Source: Grifola frondosa (Eukaryota; Basidiomycota; Agaricomycetes; Polyporales; Grifolaceae). Taken from it: a stretch of 64,000 nt of DNA. The notes under the pieces are model-generated. The model was not told the DNA's origin. It did not search any database and saw nothing but the letters and a program-made list of their open reading frames with translations. The stretch spans positions 62,001 to 126,000 of the forward strand of contig LUGG01000025.1 of the NCBI GenBank assembly GCA_001683735.1, in the 5' to 3' direction. A program made the position numbers and the translations under genes. Positions 1 to 13,431 of the stretch are shown in pieces (within the stretch, counting starts at the first letter, position 1; each line of letters begins with the position of its first letter).

Positions 1-709
1 CGTCTTCTCAGCTCCTTTCCCAAGCTCAAGAACGTCGAAGCTCACACTCCACACGTGTCTTCGGACCTCGTAACTAACACACTGGAGGTCGCAGATGCAA
101 AATCACTGCCTGCGATAATCTCCTTCGCGATTCACAGGGCATCTGGTTGCTTCATGATGCAGATCTTACAGTGTTTCATATGCGAGCCGATATTTAAAGA
201 TCTCTCGGGTCTCGTACTGCCACTGTTCCAGGAAGGAGCCGCTTCTTTGAAGCAGTTCTTGGAGACCTGCGGATCCAGGCTACAAAAGCTGGTGATTTAC
301 CTTGAGCCTGATTTTACCTTAGAAGGTCTGGTTGTGCATGTAAAATTTGTGTCGAACTGTACTGATCACCATCCCAGCTCTAAGCAAACCGGAATTCACC
401 TTGGCTCATTGTACCAATCTCCAAACCTTAGAGTTCGAAGTGCCGAGCCTCGGCGACAGCACTCAGGTCGAAAATACCGGTCTCCTCGACTGGGTCCCGT
501 ACATTTTATCCCAGGTCTCGTCTCCCCATCTGCAGTGCTTCACGTTCCACCTCTATGATCAGGTCGCCGGCGCTGACGATATGGACCGTCATCTAAACGC
601 ACTTGATTGGAAGAGAGTTGAGGATATTCTCGCCGGTTTCGAGGCCTTGCGCGAGGTGACCATGCGACTTGAAGTCCGGGCCAGTGTCGGCTTGAGGATA
701 ATTGTGTAG
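1..709 (+). CDS. F-box/LRR-like protein, 3' part only
   Basis: The reading frame is open at the left edge of the window, so the start and any F-box lie outside it. Two exons fit: 1-325, then 378-709 after a 52-base intron (GTCTGG donor, CCCAG acceptor). That splice joins ...DFTLE to ALSKPEFTLAHC and keeps frame to the TAG at 707-709. The product is leucine-rich, with stretches such as LAHCTNLQTLEFEVPSLGD and a C-terminal helical stretch (EDILAGFEALREVTMRL). This is the usual layout of the large F-box/LRR family of Agaricomycetes, whose members are thought to be SCF ubiquitin-ligase substrate adaptors. The family assignment rests on style rather than a diagnostic motif; substrate and partner are unknown. 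Confidence 0.55.
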
Positions 710-1280
710 AGGTGATCTCTAGGCAGAATCCCGTGCATTATTCTATGTTTCGTAAACTTGCAGTTCGTGGGGTGGCTGCAAACATTGATTATATCCAATA
801 CACTTGATTACTTCACCCATAACCTCGGAGAAGTGTTACGTCAGCAAAACAACTGTGATGCCGTGGCATAGACCTCTTGCCTCATAGAACTGATGTCAAC
901 TGTAACGAAGTGTGTGAAGGATGTGGGTGAATATCTAAATGTCTCTTCAATGCTGACATAGAAGGATATGTTATAGCACAGGTCTTTATCTCTGTGTTCC
1001 TCCACACTCCAGGTTTCAATGTGCTGGCGCCTGGCGAGTTCCAGAAATCTCTTGCATACATTATTGCTGGTGCGTCTTGCTAACAGAAGACACTGGCCGA
1101 TGTTTGGAGGACGAGCACGGACTTCATCTGCAAATGGGAATCAGTGCATACCGCTTCTTCTGCAGTTACTTGTCCCCTGTTAGCGTGCATTCATGTGACA
1201 TTTATGTATTGCCATCCACCGTGACGTTTGCTCGGGTCAACATTGTTCTGAAAGGTGTCACCCTTTGGGACACTCATCTC
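710..1280. other. intergenic, no gene seen
   Basis: This lies between the F-box gene end and the edge of the inverted repeat. Open frames here are short, overlap each other and resemble no family. It probably holds the 3' UTR of the F-box gene. Confidence 0.5.
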
Positions 1281-3250
1281 AGGTAAGTTGGCCTTCGAAT
1301 GGTAGTCTTTTGAAAATCTGCGTTCCTGGAAATATCGCTCACCATATCTCATTCCAGAGCACACTGCGTACCGAATACGGTAGGTGCATAAGCTGTACAA
1401 TTCATGTACGTTCTATCCGGCATACAATTATATATCTACTGACCACGTAGCTTCAGTCCCAGAACATCCTCGCGCACTATCGACGCCGTTCGCCTCACTT
1501 ATGCTCCCTCTCCGACCTTGTGTCCACTACATTTCCTTCATCGCTTGTCCTTCCTTCCGATTTTTCCAGTCTTCCCTCTCCTGCGTGTGCGTTTTCCCCA
1601 ACCGTCTTTTCTAGATCTTGTGGGTCCCCTGTCGGCCAGTCCAACTTCTTTCCCAGATACAGCGCCACCCATGTCAGGCTAAGAAGCACAGGGACTTCCA
1701 CAAGCGGGCCGATCGTCGCAGCGAGTGCCTGATCAGAGCCGACACCATACACTGCAATCGCCACTGCGATGGCGAGCTCCTGCATAAGAACACGAGTTAG
1801 TCTACTTTGTCGTCTCACTCGAACTGTAATTCGATGCAGAAGACGTACGAAATTGTTGCTACCGGCTGTGAAGCTCTGCACGACGGCCATGTCATAACCC
1901 CATCGAGTCTTCCCCCACATTGATCCTGAGTTCCTCGAACGCTTCTTGCCGCACCACCATATGAACGCGAATGCGCTAGTCCACATGATGATGAAGTACA
2001 GTATGAGCGGGACGAACACCCGGAACACTGGTCCGAGATTGTGCAATATGTGGTGGCCCTGGTATGCGAACATGACGAGGATGGTATAGAGCAAACCGAG
2101 AAGTGCCAGCGGCGAGAAGATCGGCAAGAAACGGTCGTAGAAGAATGTGTGCGACGTGAAGCGGAGCATGATCGCACGCGTCAATAATCCTGCTCCGAGA
2201 GGAATGCCGAGATACTGTGAAATGTCCGGTAAGCATGCGCACAACAAGAAAGCGGAAAGCGGATGATTACGCACGATGAGGACAGAGATGGCGACGTTTC
2301 CGTAGGAGACATGGATGGCGGAGCCAGCACGCTCACCGCCGATGACGTTGACGAAGAAGATCGCGAAGGAGAGTAGAGGGCGATCTGCAGGATGCTGTTG
2401 ATGACGACGAGGATGGCGCAGTAGTTGGGATTCCGCCGGCTAGCTGGTTCCATATCATGACCATGGCGATGCAGCGCGCGATACCAACCATGATGACGCC
2501 TGTGCGATAGGTAGGCAAATCTGGGAGAGTGGCCCATGCGAGGCCGAGCATGACGAAAGGACCGATTAACCAGTTAAGGACGAAAGAAATGAGGATGTGG
2601 GTGAGCATGGTCCAAGTAGGGAGCATGTGCGGAAGTGCTTCGTATTGGACCTTGGTCAATATTGGCCACATCATGACGATGAGGCCTATGGCGATGGCTA
2701 ATGGAAGATGGAGTTAGCGGGAATCCATAGGACGAAGAGTTGGGGAGGGTATTCACGGACGGAGACGCTATGGAAGCGGACTGTGTCGAATGCGTTTTGG
2801 ACGTTGGGTACGAACTCGCCGATGATGACGCCGACTATCATTGTGAGAAGGATTGCGGGAGTGAGTAAGCGGTCGAGAATACTGAGTTTCTTTACGAGAG
2901 CTGAGAATATTGGAGTCAATACTTTGCTGAGAACGAGTGAAGATGATGGTCATTACCGGTTGGTGCGGTCTGCGGGCACGCTGAGGCAGATGTGGTGGTC
3001 ATATGTACTGGGGTAGGTGGAATGGAGTCTGAGGAAGGCATTGTGGATATCGTTGGGGAGGAGTTTTTGCTCATGGTAGTGTTCGTGAATTGTGGGGGAA
3101 GGGGGAGGAGTGAAGGGGTGTATGGTGAGGACGAAGTTCTTAAATTCCAGTTCATGAAGCGCCTATTTTGATTTTGATAGTCAAATTCCCATCTTAGTCA
3201 ACATTGTCCATAAATGGTGGTGAACGATCGAGTTCCGATCATTTGCAGAT
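1281..3250 (-). repeat. inverted repeat, copy A (ACR3-containing)
   Basis: The reverse complement of this segment matches 16620-18592 over the whole ACR3 gene and its flanks. Coding parts are nearly identical. The flanks diverge gradually, and copy A lacks roughly 15-20 bases that copy B has near 18500. The left edge is near 1281-1290, where the block ACTACCATTCGAAG is shared. The right edge is near 3250, where only scattered blocks such as GGAATTTGAC still match. The two arms point in opposite directions and are about 13.4 kb apart. I aligned them by eye, so the exact identity and edges are approximate. Confidence 0.9.
1495..3074 (-). CDS. ACR3: arsenite efflux transporter ACR3, copy A (apparent frameshifts)
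   Basis: ACR3 proteins are plasma-membrane carriers with about ten membrane spans that export arsenite. The product matches the second copy at 16790-18340 almost residue for residue. Conserved pieces include the first span after LSILDRLLTPAILLT, the family signature with its essential Cys (GIARCIAMVMIWNQLAGG), and a late SFTAGSNNF motif. The start is taken as the ATG aligned with copy B (MSKNSSPT). Against copy B, one base is missing near 2433 (after LAGG) and one C is missing near 2371 (CTCC for CTCCC), so the frame breaks twice. Since many genes in this window lack single bases at homopolymers, these may be sequence errors and not real inactivation. The C-terminus continues to EREHK, longer than the tail read in copy B. 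Confidence 0.88.
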
Positions 3251-4487
3251 CCAATAAGGCAAAAAAAATTGTTAGAACGTCGTGACGTGTCCCACTGTGT
3301 CCCAGCAGCGGCACCTGCTCTGAATGAACGCGCATAACACTGGTTTAGCACAACGCCACTCACGCTCTGCAGGCAGGCTCTGGAAGGCTTAGTATAGCCG
3401 ATATCGATATCTATGTCATCGTTGATGAAACGAAGCATATCGGTAGACGTCGAACGAAGCAGCGAATGTCTTTCGAACTTGTCATTATGCCAGTGCTATC
3501 CTTGAAAACTCGGAAGGAAGTCCCTAGTTAGGCCTTCGGTCATTAATACTTAGTAATTGGCGGCAACGTTGAAGAAGTTCAGTTGCGTACTTGTATTTGT
3601 GATAGTGCTGTAATAAATATCACTGTGATACTCGATTCTGCGCTTTAGAAACGAAGTTGCGTGGACAACATTATTGCGTTTGTGAAAAGATGTTAAATGC
3701 AGCCAGAATTATGTAGCGAGATACGTTCAAAGTTTGAACAGTCTGGCGTTCATTGTGGATGGTGGCGAAGACACAATAATGCATAACTATATAGCACACA
3801 TATGCATTACATGTATGATAAAGGATAACAGACGGCACCTCGCGAATCACCAGGAGATATCAAAATCTAATGACAATACATTGATTAGCATTGACATCAT
3901 AAGGATAGAGAAGGAAAAGTAAGAGGTAAGGGGAAGTTCAGAATTGCAGAAGTAAGAAAAATCAGCAGATGGCCGTAGCCATAAGACTGTTGAGCTTGAT
4001 AATGTGATTGGTGTTCATCATAACGACCATAGCCAGTCTCCTCTGCAACAGGAAGTAGAAAAGACTCACCATATGGTCCTCGTTATGATACATATGATGA
4101 CTTCAGGACAATTCCTGTACGAAAGACGTAGATCTAGGACCGAGCAGCATTGAAAATCGATACAAAGGGGAGATCAGACATCAGTTCAACCAATGTGTCC
4201 AACATCGACTGAAGCAGATGCTGGAGAAGAAGCAACGTCGAGGGTTAGTCAAAATTTCGACCTTTGTACCCAACGACTATTCCCACGATTCGGCAATGCC
4301 CGACACTCCAGGCCAATCAGCGCCCTTTCTTGCAAACTCAAGTGAGCAGAGATTGGTGTATTCACAACAAGCAGTACTGAAATCGCAAGCTCGAAAGCAA
4401 AAGTAATAAGATACACCAGAATCCAAGGAGGGAATAGGACCCGTAACAGCAACAAGTTACAGAATAAAAAGCTTCGATCACTGAAAG
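3251..4487. other. intergenic, no gene seen
   Basis: This AT-richer gap lies between the ACR3 copy A start and the BRE1 stop. It should hold the ACR3 promoter (right side of that minus-strand gene) and the BRE1 3' UTR. Short open frames here have no recognisable features. Confidence 0.5.
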
Positions 4488-7400
4488 AACAGCTGCTGGA
4501 CTTCCCCCTGTGAAAAAGGTAAATTACATGCAGGACACTTGCGCTGTCGTGTTGATATCCGAGACTCCACGCAAGACTTGCAAAATGCTTCGGGGTGATG
4601 ATCGTGTCAGGCCAGTAGAGACTGTAATGAGAACATAACTCACAGTGCATGCACTTAGTGATAACCGTATTCCGCATGTTCATTTTGCAAGTTGAGCACT
4701 TGAGTATGCTCTGCAATGAAATGCGATCTTCAGTTCAGAGAATTGGAGATTAGCTAGAAATGAACGCACCATGCACTTGTCTATCTCACTCTGAAGCTGT
4801 GCTTCCTTCGAGTTTGAACTGGTATGCGGCGTGGCCTTGATCTTCGCTGCAACCTTCTCAGCCTCTTTCTTCGTCCGAACCAGCCCTTCTTCCATCTTCC
4901 GTAGCTCCGAGCGCTTGCGCTCGAGCACTCTTTCATGCTCCTGGAAAACTCCACGCATCTACATAAACACGCATCAGAAGAGTTGACGACAAAGTCAAAG
5001 GTAGCAGAACAATGTACCTCGTCTGAACGTTTTCGCTCAGCCTCGGAACGTGTCTTCCATTCGGTGACATCAGACTCGAGGGCGCTAGTCCTCTCCTTCT
5101 GTGCTTCTAACGCCCTCTTCCACTGCACTATTTCCTTCTCTAGGTCAGTCTGTGGCACAGAAAACCATTCGTTAGCCAATTACGAGACAAGGGAGCATAT
5201 CAACCCACCAGTCGTGTGGTCAAAATTTTCTCCGTCTCCGACAATTTCTCAACAACTTTGGCCTGCTTCTCCAGATTACGCGAGATATTCTTGCGCTCTG
5301 TTTCAATGGCTTCCTTGTCTCGCATCGCGGAGTAGAACTTGTTTTCTGACTTAGCTCGCTGCAAATAGATCGTCAGACTTCGATGGCACGGAAAGTATGC
5401 GGCTGTCAGACACATACGTCGAGACCGATCTTAGTCAATCGCTCTTCCATAGCGGTCAACTCGAAGACTTTACTCTTGACCTGCCGATCCAGCGCTTCCC
5501 AAGCAGCGGACAGCTTGTCCAACTCTGAATACAACGCCGATTCAGCCTATAACCAACGATCCACATTAACAACGTTGAGTATGCAATCAAATCCTATCAC
5601 TCGCACCTGGCCGCGCTGCTTTTCCTGCAACTGTAGCTTCTCAATCTCGCTTTGTTTCTGCTGAAGCTGCTCTGACAATGACTGCGCTTCAGCCGGAAGA
5701 GAGGATGCATCACCATAGACGATCCTATACTTTTCCAGTTGTTTTTGCACTTCTGCTAGTTGCTGCCGCACTTGCGCTTCATTTTTCACATGCTGAGCCA
5801 CATCAGGATGCTTTTCCTGCAACGAAGACAATGATTTCTCTAGTGACCTCGCACGCTCCTCGGCAGTACTATGATTATACAGGTCAGCCACAAGAAAACA
5901 CTAAGTGATGAAGACTTACGAGAGTCTTTGCTTTAAATCATCCACATACGATGAACTCTCTTGTTGGTCCTTGAAGAGAAAGGACATCAAATCTTCGTCA
6001 CCGGCATTTGCAGCTAATCGAGTCTTCAACCTAGTCAGTTCAAGCTCGAGAACGTTTATGCGCTCCTACATTCTCCAATGATGTCAACGTCCCGAGAGTC
6101 GACAATTGTTGGGGAAGACTTACCAGACGTGACTCCGCAAGGGCTTTATGCTCGTGCGCGGAGGCCAGCTTAACGCTGTCCTTCTGTTTCCGCTCGTTCA
6201 GCTCTGATAGCTGTTGGTCCCGTTGCTCTCGAAGACGTAAGTTCTCGTTATCTCGTTTTGTGAGCATGATTCGGAGCTCTTGCATTCCCTGCTCATTGGC
6301 TGTCTGTAATGACGCGGTGTTGGTAGACGAGGACAACGCAAAATAAACTCACTACTCACGATAATAGAATTCTCAAACTCCTGACGACTTGCCTGGAGCT
6401 GCTCGACTTCCTCCCGCAGACGGGTGACCTCCTGCTGACTCTCGTTGGCTGAGTGCTCTAATTTTGATGCTCGTTCTTGCAGTAGCCTGTAGTACGATGA
6501 CTCTACGATGAACTCTTCGGAAGGCGCTCGTAGCTGCAATATGATGGTCAAGGTACGAAGACAGTAGAAGACAGACTTCATACCTGAAGCTTTAATGAAT
6601 GCACTTCCTGCTGCAGCGCGGCATTCTGTCCAATTAAGTCTTCAATATGGCCTTCACGCACTTTAGCCAGTTCGTGCCATTCATTGATGTCTTCAGAATG
6701 AGTCCCATTCACGACCACTTGTGGAGGCTACATGCCAATTAGAGGAGCGTGCCCACATTAGGAATAGTCGAAACTCCCACCCATTGACCGAACCACTCAC
6801 TGCTGGAGAAGATGGTGTCTCCTGAGGCGAATCCTCCATCACTTCCGCTTTGACTGGATGAGTTTGGATAGATGAAAGGGCCCTGCTTTGCAGTCGGTCT
6901 ACGCGTTTCTCAGCTGCCACAAGCTCCTCGTGAAACTGCTCCTTCTCGGATTCAACGTCACGAAGCCTAGTCCGTACCAACGATAATTCTGAACGCAGAG
7001 AGGAGCACTAATTATAAGACAGCATTTGAATCAAGCACACAAACTCTTCAAGGACAACGACTAACCTCAGTTTGAGCTTGCTGACACTGCTTGTACATTT
7101 CATCGTTCGAAGATGCGGAACTACCTTGGCTACTGAGACGAACAAAGGCAGTAACAAGGTCTGAGGTGGCCTGCATCTTATCCCTCAAAGCGTTCACATA
7201 ATCTGGTTCTGAATCAGAGGAAACATGCGCAGTCAAGTCAAACAACTCTAAAACTGATATTAACACAGGGGATATGATTGATGGGAGACGACACACCTTG
7301 AGCATGCTTGTCAATAGGTGCAAGGTCTTCAGGCTTCACGAGAAGGCGAATGGTACCAATTATCTACGACTTGTCATTAGGCCACAGAACACGACACATC

Positions 7401-7762
7401 GCCAAGACCTCACCTGCGTCCAACACGCTTCCAGTGCCGCCAGCCCGGCTTCACAGGTACTCCGTCGTCGTTCGAGGTCTGCGACTCGCGCTTGGCTCCT
7501 TTCATGTTCTCGAGAGTAGTATTTCATCCGCCTATAAATGGCATCTTTACGGAACATCTGCGTTCACAACACAGTCGTCAGAACATGCGGTAGTTTCTTG
7601 TACGTGTAACAGCACCTCAAGATTATCACCATCATTGGGCTCATCAGGATGGGAAGCAGAACCATTGAGGTGACTGGGCGAGCCATGTTCATCGGAAAGA
7701 GCTCGCTTCTTGGATTGTGTATGTTCAATGTCTTCGGCGTGTGGTCTCTTGCGAGACTCCAT
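4488..7762 (-). CDS. BRE1: E3 ubiquitin ligase BRE1 (histone H2B monoubiquitination)
   Basis: BRE1 works with RAD6 to attach one ubiquitin to histone H2B, which supports H3K4 and H3K79 methylation and transcription elongation. The protein starts MESRKRPHAEDIEHTQSKKR at 7762. A long series of coiled-coil exons rich in E, Q, K and L follows, and it ends in a C3HC4 RING. The last intron (4588-4643) splits the RING. Joined, it reads LKCSTCKMNMRNTVITKCMH then SFCKSCVESR and RKCPACNLPF, finishing GEVQQLFFQ. The RING at the extreme C-terminus and the GEVQQ-type ending are typical of BRE1/RNF20. At least ten introns interrupt the gene. It is divergent from DUO1, 521 bases away. Confidence 0.93.
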
Positions 7763-8283
7763 AATGTGGAATGGAAAAAAGGACGCGATGAGAACGGTCG
7801 TGAGTTCAACTGCAAGTTGTCGACGACAAGAGACCGTTGACGGGTGAATTATTCAAACTCCGACCCTTGTGGGTGGCCGCTTACGTGACTCCTCCCACAG
7901 TCCGCCACCTCTGTCTTTGCAGTATACTGCTACATATTGTTAGTTATCCAAGTGCCGTAATATGTGAAGCTCAAATTGGAAATGTTCTCAGTTTCACGCT
8001 GATCACATTGAAATTTGCGATTCTGGATGCCGGCATTTCTTGTCCAGTCCGAGTAAGTCTTCGTCGCTAAATACGGTAGAGTGGTTTCATTTGTAACTAA
8101 GAACGATTCTAGTTCAGCTAGTTCAATACTCGTCTCATCATAGCTCCAGGAGAACCAGTCTCGTTGTAAAATGAATACCTACGATATTTCTGACAAACTT
8201 GAAATTACTTAGTTGCCACACTGCACGTGGCGCGCGACGCGACGCGTTTGCCAATCATCTCTGCTTGTGTTCTTGCACGAATA
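7763..8283. promoter_or_regulatory. divergent promoter region, BRE1/DUO1
   Basis: These are 521 bases between the start codons of BRE1 (minus) and DUO1 (plus), with no supported gene. The promoters of both must lie here. A CACGTGGCGCGCGACGCGACG stretch just before the DUO1 start (from about 8224) contains a CACGTG E-box and repeated CGCGACG/ACGCG motifs. ACGCG resembles the fungal MBF cell-cycle box, which would suit a spindle gene; this is inference only. Confidence 0.45.
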
Positions 8284-9375
8284 ATGGACTCCGCCGACCT
8301 TTCCAAGTTCAGCCTTCCTCATAGCGGCTCTCGACTGCTCTCAGAGCCATCTCTCCAAATTTCAAGCTCAAATTCATCTCGTACAGGCCCAGGTGGCGAC
8401 AACCTTTCCCTCTCTGAGCTCTCACTTTCCCAGCGTCCTCAGCAACATGGAGTTACGCGTCGGCGACCGTTCAGCTTGTTAGCTCAACCATCGCCGTCTG
8501 ATGAAAGTATAGCAGATGAAGATGACGACCCAGATGAGGATGGTCTTGAGCGTACGATGACCCAAGAGGATGTGGAGAAGGCAGATAAATTAGCTACGAA
8601 GACGCGAGAAGAGAAATTGCAGCATGACTTGTTTATTCTCAAGAAGCTTAACACCGCCTTCGAAGTGTACAAAGATGCTTTGCGCGAGACAAAGTCAAGT
8701 ACACAGGTGCGCATGACCTTATGACTTCCCCACTGGTATAATAGACAGGGATAACAGCGTGTAGCGGCTCAATTGGAACATACAAATGCACTATTGGACA
8801 AGTACATGAATATCTTGGCAAAATCTGAGAAAGTTACCAAGCTGATATTGGATGAGCGGTGGGAAGGAGCGGACGTGGTATGTCCTGTAATTGTATCTCC
8901 GCCTTTCTGTGATGAATCGATCTTCATTCAGGATGAAGATACAGTAGAACGAGAATATCAAGAGGCTCTCGAGAAAGTTCGTCGCGAAGAAGAAGAACGT
9001 CAGCTTGCTGCTCAGAGGGAAAGGGAGCGTGCGGAACGCGAAGGGCGCGAACGCGAGGAACGACGGGAGCGAGAGCGTATCGAAAGGGAACGAGCAGAAG
9101 CGTCAAAGACTGCAGGACGAGGAAGTGGTATTAGAGGCGTGAGAGGTACCCGAGCTTCGATGAGGGGAACAAGGGGGATTCCTCGCACCGGTAAGTCACT
9201 TCATCCACGCCGCCCACAAGACCAAAAAACTGACCGTCATATAGCTCCTACCCCCGCCACCAGAACAACCCGTGGAACTGGAACCACCACCGGCAGTGGG
9301 GGCTCTGCTACGAGACGCACCGTATCGTCGACCTCTACTTCTGGGATCGGGCGTGGTGTCTCTCGGCGGAGTTAA
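8284..9375 (+). CDS. DUO1: DASH complex subunit DUO1
   Basis: DUO1 is a subunit of the fungal DASH/DAM1 ring, which couples kinetochores to spindle microtubules. Exons are 8284-8706, 8758-8877, 8932-9190 and 9245-9375, giving about 310 residues. The family core lies at about residues 109-180: KLQHDLFILKKLNTAFEVYKD, then LEHTNALLDKYMNILAKSEK and LILDERWEGAD. This is the usual Duo1 helix-rich segment. After it comes a highly charged (R/E)n coiled region and a Gly/Arg/Thr-rich tail (GRGSGIRGVRGTRASMRGTR), likely disordered and basic enough to touch microtubules. The N-terminal 60 residues are Ser-rich. The start ATG at 8284 is preferred over an upstream in-frame ATG at 8227 because the protein then begins MDSADLSKFSLP. 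Confidence 0.88.
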
Positions 9376-10375
9376 ACGTCAGTCAGCGAGGTACGTGGTG
9401 CGTGATGCTCTCTAATCATTTCAGTTGACCTCGACTCTATTTAATTAATGCAGTATTCCAACATCCTCAGCGACGCTTGGGATTGACGGTGGTGGAAGGC
9501 AAATCTGGAATTCGGCCTTCGCACGTCTCCCCAAGTACTTGAATCCTCCCCAGCATCAGAGGCCCATCTGAAACCTGCATTTACTGTCTTACAGCTGAAC
9601 GCGATCATCCAGCCTTATATTGAAGTCACATTGAGGGTTCCGATGCTTGACTGCCATGGAATGATCTTGACACGCCAAGTATACGTATTTCTGGTATTGC
9701 GACACATTGGCACTTTTATATCATACCTCAAGTCACGATTGTATATGTAGGTGACACGGGGTACGTACATTCTACAACATCGAATACAAATGCAGATAAA
9801 TGTCGACATCGTTCAGTGTATGGAGTTGTACCGTCAAGAAAATCCATACTGCGTTTGGGCAACTATTCGACGAGGACTGCGTCTCTGCAAGAACTGCCGG
9901 ATGCTCATGTCGTCACTGTAGCTTTACATCGGATGGACGTACATGGTTGCCTCGAAAGCTTTGGGCATACCGTTTGCGGCCTTCGTGATATTGCCTCCGC
10001 TCGTCCCGAAGAAAAGGTGGATAAGTCTACATGACCTGACATAATTGGGTGAGCCGGATTGCATTCAGCCCCAGACATATACACAAACCCAGCATCACAT
10101 GAATTCTGGAACGTGCGACATCTGCAACTGCGGTGGGAACGTTGTTCTCCCCAGAGGAAAAAATATAAGTCGTTCCATTATTGACATCTTCTAGAACAAT
10201 AGTGCACAGACCCGTGCATTAAGTAGTGTGAGAGCGTGGATACAGGTACAGGTACAGAGGGTATAATACAGGAGAATACAAGGTTAAGAAAGATATGTCC
10301 ACAACAACAAATCCGGAAAGCTGATGTCGGCGCTAATCAAGTGCGCAACCATGACTTGTCAACGTGCCCTGTAAG
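9376..10375. other. intergenic between convergent genes, no gene seen
   Basis: This holds the 3' regions of DUO1 and of the minus-strand BRI3-like gene. A 72-residue frame at 9816-10034 has no recognisable feature and I do not call it. Confidence 0.5.
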
Positions 10376-10927
10376 TCATCCGCAGACGCCTTCTTCAAGG
10401 ATAGCACCGCATCGCTCGCAATAGACTCTGCGGTCGAGCAAGCATAGCCCCACGCCCAGTGGGAACCAAAGATCGCAGCAAGAATACCTATGAGATGGAT
10501 AGCGGTCAGTTTGGCACCCACATCGTCAGAGGCAGTGTGTGCATACCAAGAAGCCCAAAATGAGAATGTGGTACGTGTCCTCCCTGTTGCAGACAGATCA
10601 TCTGCGGGTGGTCGGGAGGCAGGAGGGACACTATGTGCTCGTGCGTTACAGGGTTCACATAGTTATATACGGTAGTTGAGGGCATAGACGGGAACTGCGG
10701 AGGAGGTCCTGCAGCAGAGCCAGGGGATTGTGCGGGCACCTTCACATCTTGGCCCTTGTGGGCACTTTGTGCCACGAAAGGACCGGACGCTGAGACAGAA
10801 AATCAGCAAGATAGCCCGGTGCTAGTGAGACGGTGCGCTTACACGTTACGTTGCTCATCGCTACATCGTATGGTGGAGGTGCTTGACTAGGTTGCTCATG
10901 CTCCTCGTGGTCATTTGTTACTTTGTC
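10376..10927 (-). CDS. BRI3-like small membrane protein (apparent frameshift)
   Basis: Reading rightmost to left, the frame gives a Pro-rich N-terminus with a PPPPY motif (EEHEQPSQAPPPYDVAMSN), a linker (PPPQFPSMPSTTVYNYVNP) and one hydrophobic C-terminal segment. After an intron, FGLLGILAAIF should continue as WFPLGVGLCLLDRRVYCERC and end GAILEEGVCG. That is the animal BRI3 layout: a single C-terminal membrane span followed by a short CxxC tail, with PPxY-like motifs at the front. The sequence lacks one T in the TTTGG near 10466-10470, so the literal frame runs into an unrelated tail; restored, it stops at 10376. BRI3 proteins sit in endolysosomal membranes and their function is unclear. The first exon is unresolved: the frame is open up to an AG acceptor at about 10928. 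Confidence 0.65.
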
Positions 10928-11340
10928 CTAGATAAACATTGGTATTGTTATACGTTAGTGACTCGGCCACGGACCATACCAGCAGGAATAATTGCGCACC
11001 GCCATGTTTGTGTGGACGATCATGAATGTACACTACAAGAGTCAGAGCAAGAGATGCCTGTTTTTGTAGTGAAGTCGGATGGGCTGTGCAATGTACTGTG
11101 TAAGCTGGAGCTGCGGGCGGGAGCGCCCTAGCTGCGCGGTACACGTGATATAGGCGTGTGTCACGGAGTAACGTCATCGTGACTATTGATCGAGATTAGT
11201 CCACGTGCTAGTTGCCTTTTTTTCTTTTTTCTTTACTTGTAGAGTTTCACTTGTCTTGTTGCTCTGTTACTTCCCGCCACTCGCTCTTCCAACAATTATA
11301 TCCTCTTAGATCATTCCCTAGAACTGCACTGTAATTTAAT
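10928..11340. promoter_or_regulatory. divergent promoter region, BRI3-like/HMT1
   Basis: About 410 bases separate the BRI3-like coding sequence from the HMT1 start. Part may be the unresolved first exon of the BRI3-like gene (an ATG on the minus strand near 11002). A T/C-rich tract (TTTTTTTCTTTTTTCTTTA) at about 11216-11236, upstream of HMT1, is typical of fungal core promoters. Confidence 0.4.
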
Positions 11341-12919
<1,579 letters not shown>

Positions 12920-13431
12920 TTCAACACTTCGCCCGAAATGTGTTGCACTGAATGTGACATGCGTTCCTGCCCGCTGCGATGGTATCGTGTGCGCTGTGTT
13001 GGCAGGTATTGAGCTGTCGACGAGTGAAGGGGTGCCGGCGTGGAAGATATAGTATCTGATCCATAGGGCTGCGACCCCTCCTGTGTTCTGCTTAGCTGGT
13101 TGTATACCTGTCATCAGATTCTATTCATGCATGCCATATTATAATTGGCGTTAGGCGGCCCGACGGCCTTCCTTACCACGTCTCCAGTTCTGTCTGCTGT
13201 TTCTTCGGTTCTGTTGTGCGTTCTTCGAATTCCGATGGACCGGAGTGTCGGACATGGTGAGGCGTGTGGCTCGTACGACGGAATGGAAGGGCGCTTGAGT
13301 CACCAGCTGCCGTTCAAGCTCGAGAAGCATCATACACAAGCTTTGTCAACTGATCCATCACTGCTCGCAGTTTGCTATATGTATCTCTCTTCCGTTCTCC
13401 AACGCGGCCTCCAATCCTGTCTCCGGCCACC
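12920..13431. other. intergenic, no gene seen
   Basis: This is the HMT1 3' flank and the presumed promoter of the following F-box gene. No open frame here shows family features. Confidence 0.5.

Noticed and set aside
1495..3074. Calling ACR3 copy A a pseudogene
   Set aside because: Its two breaks are single missing bases, the same kind that interrupt essential genes here; sequence error is at least as likely.
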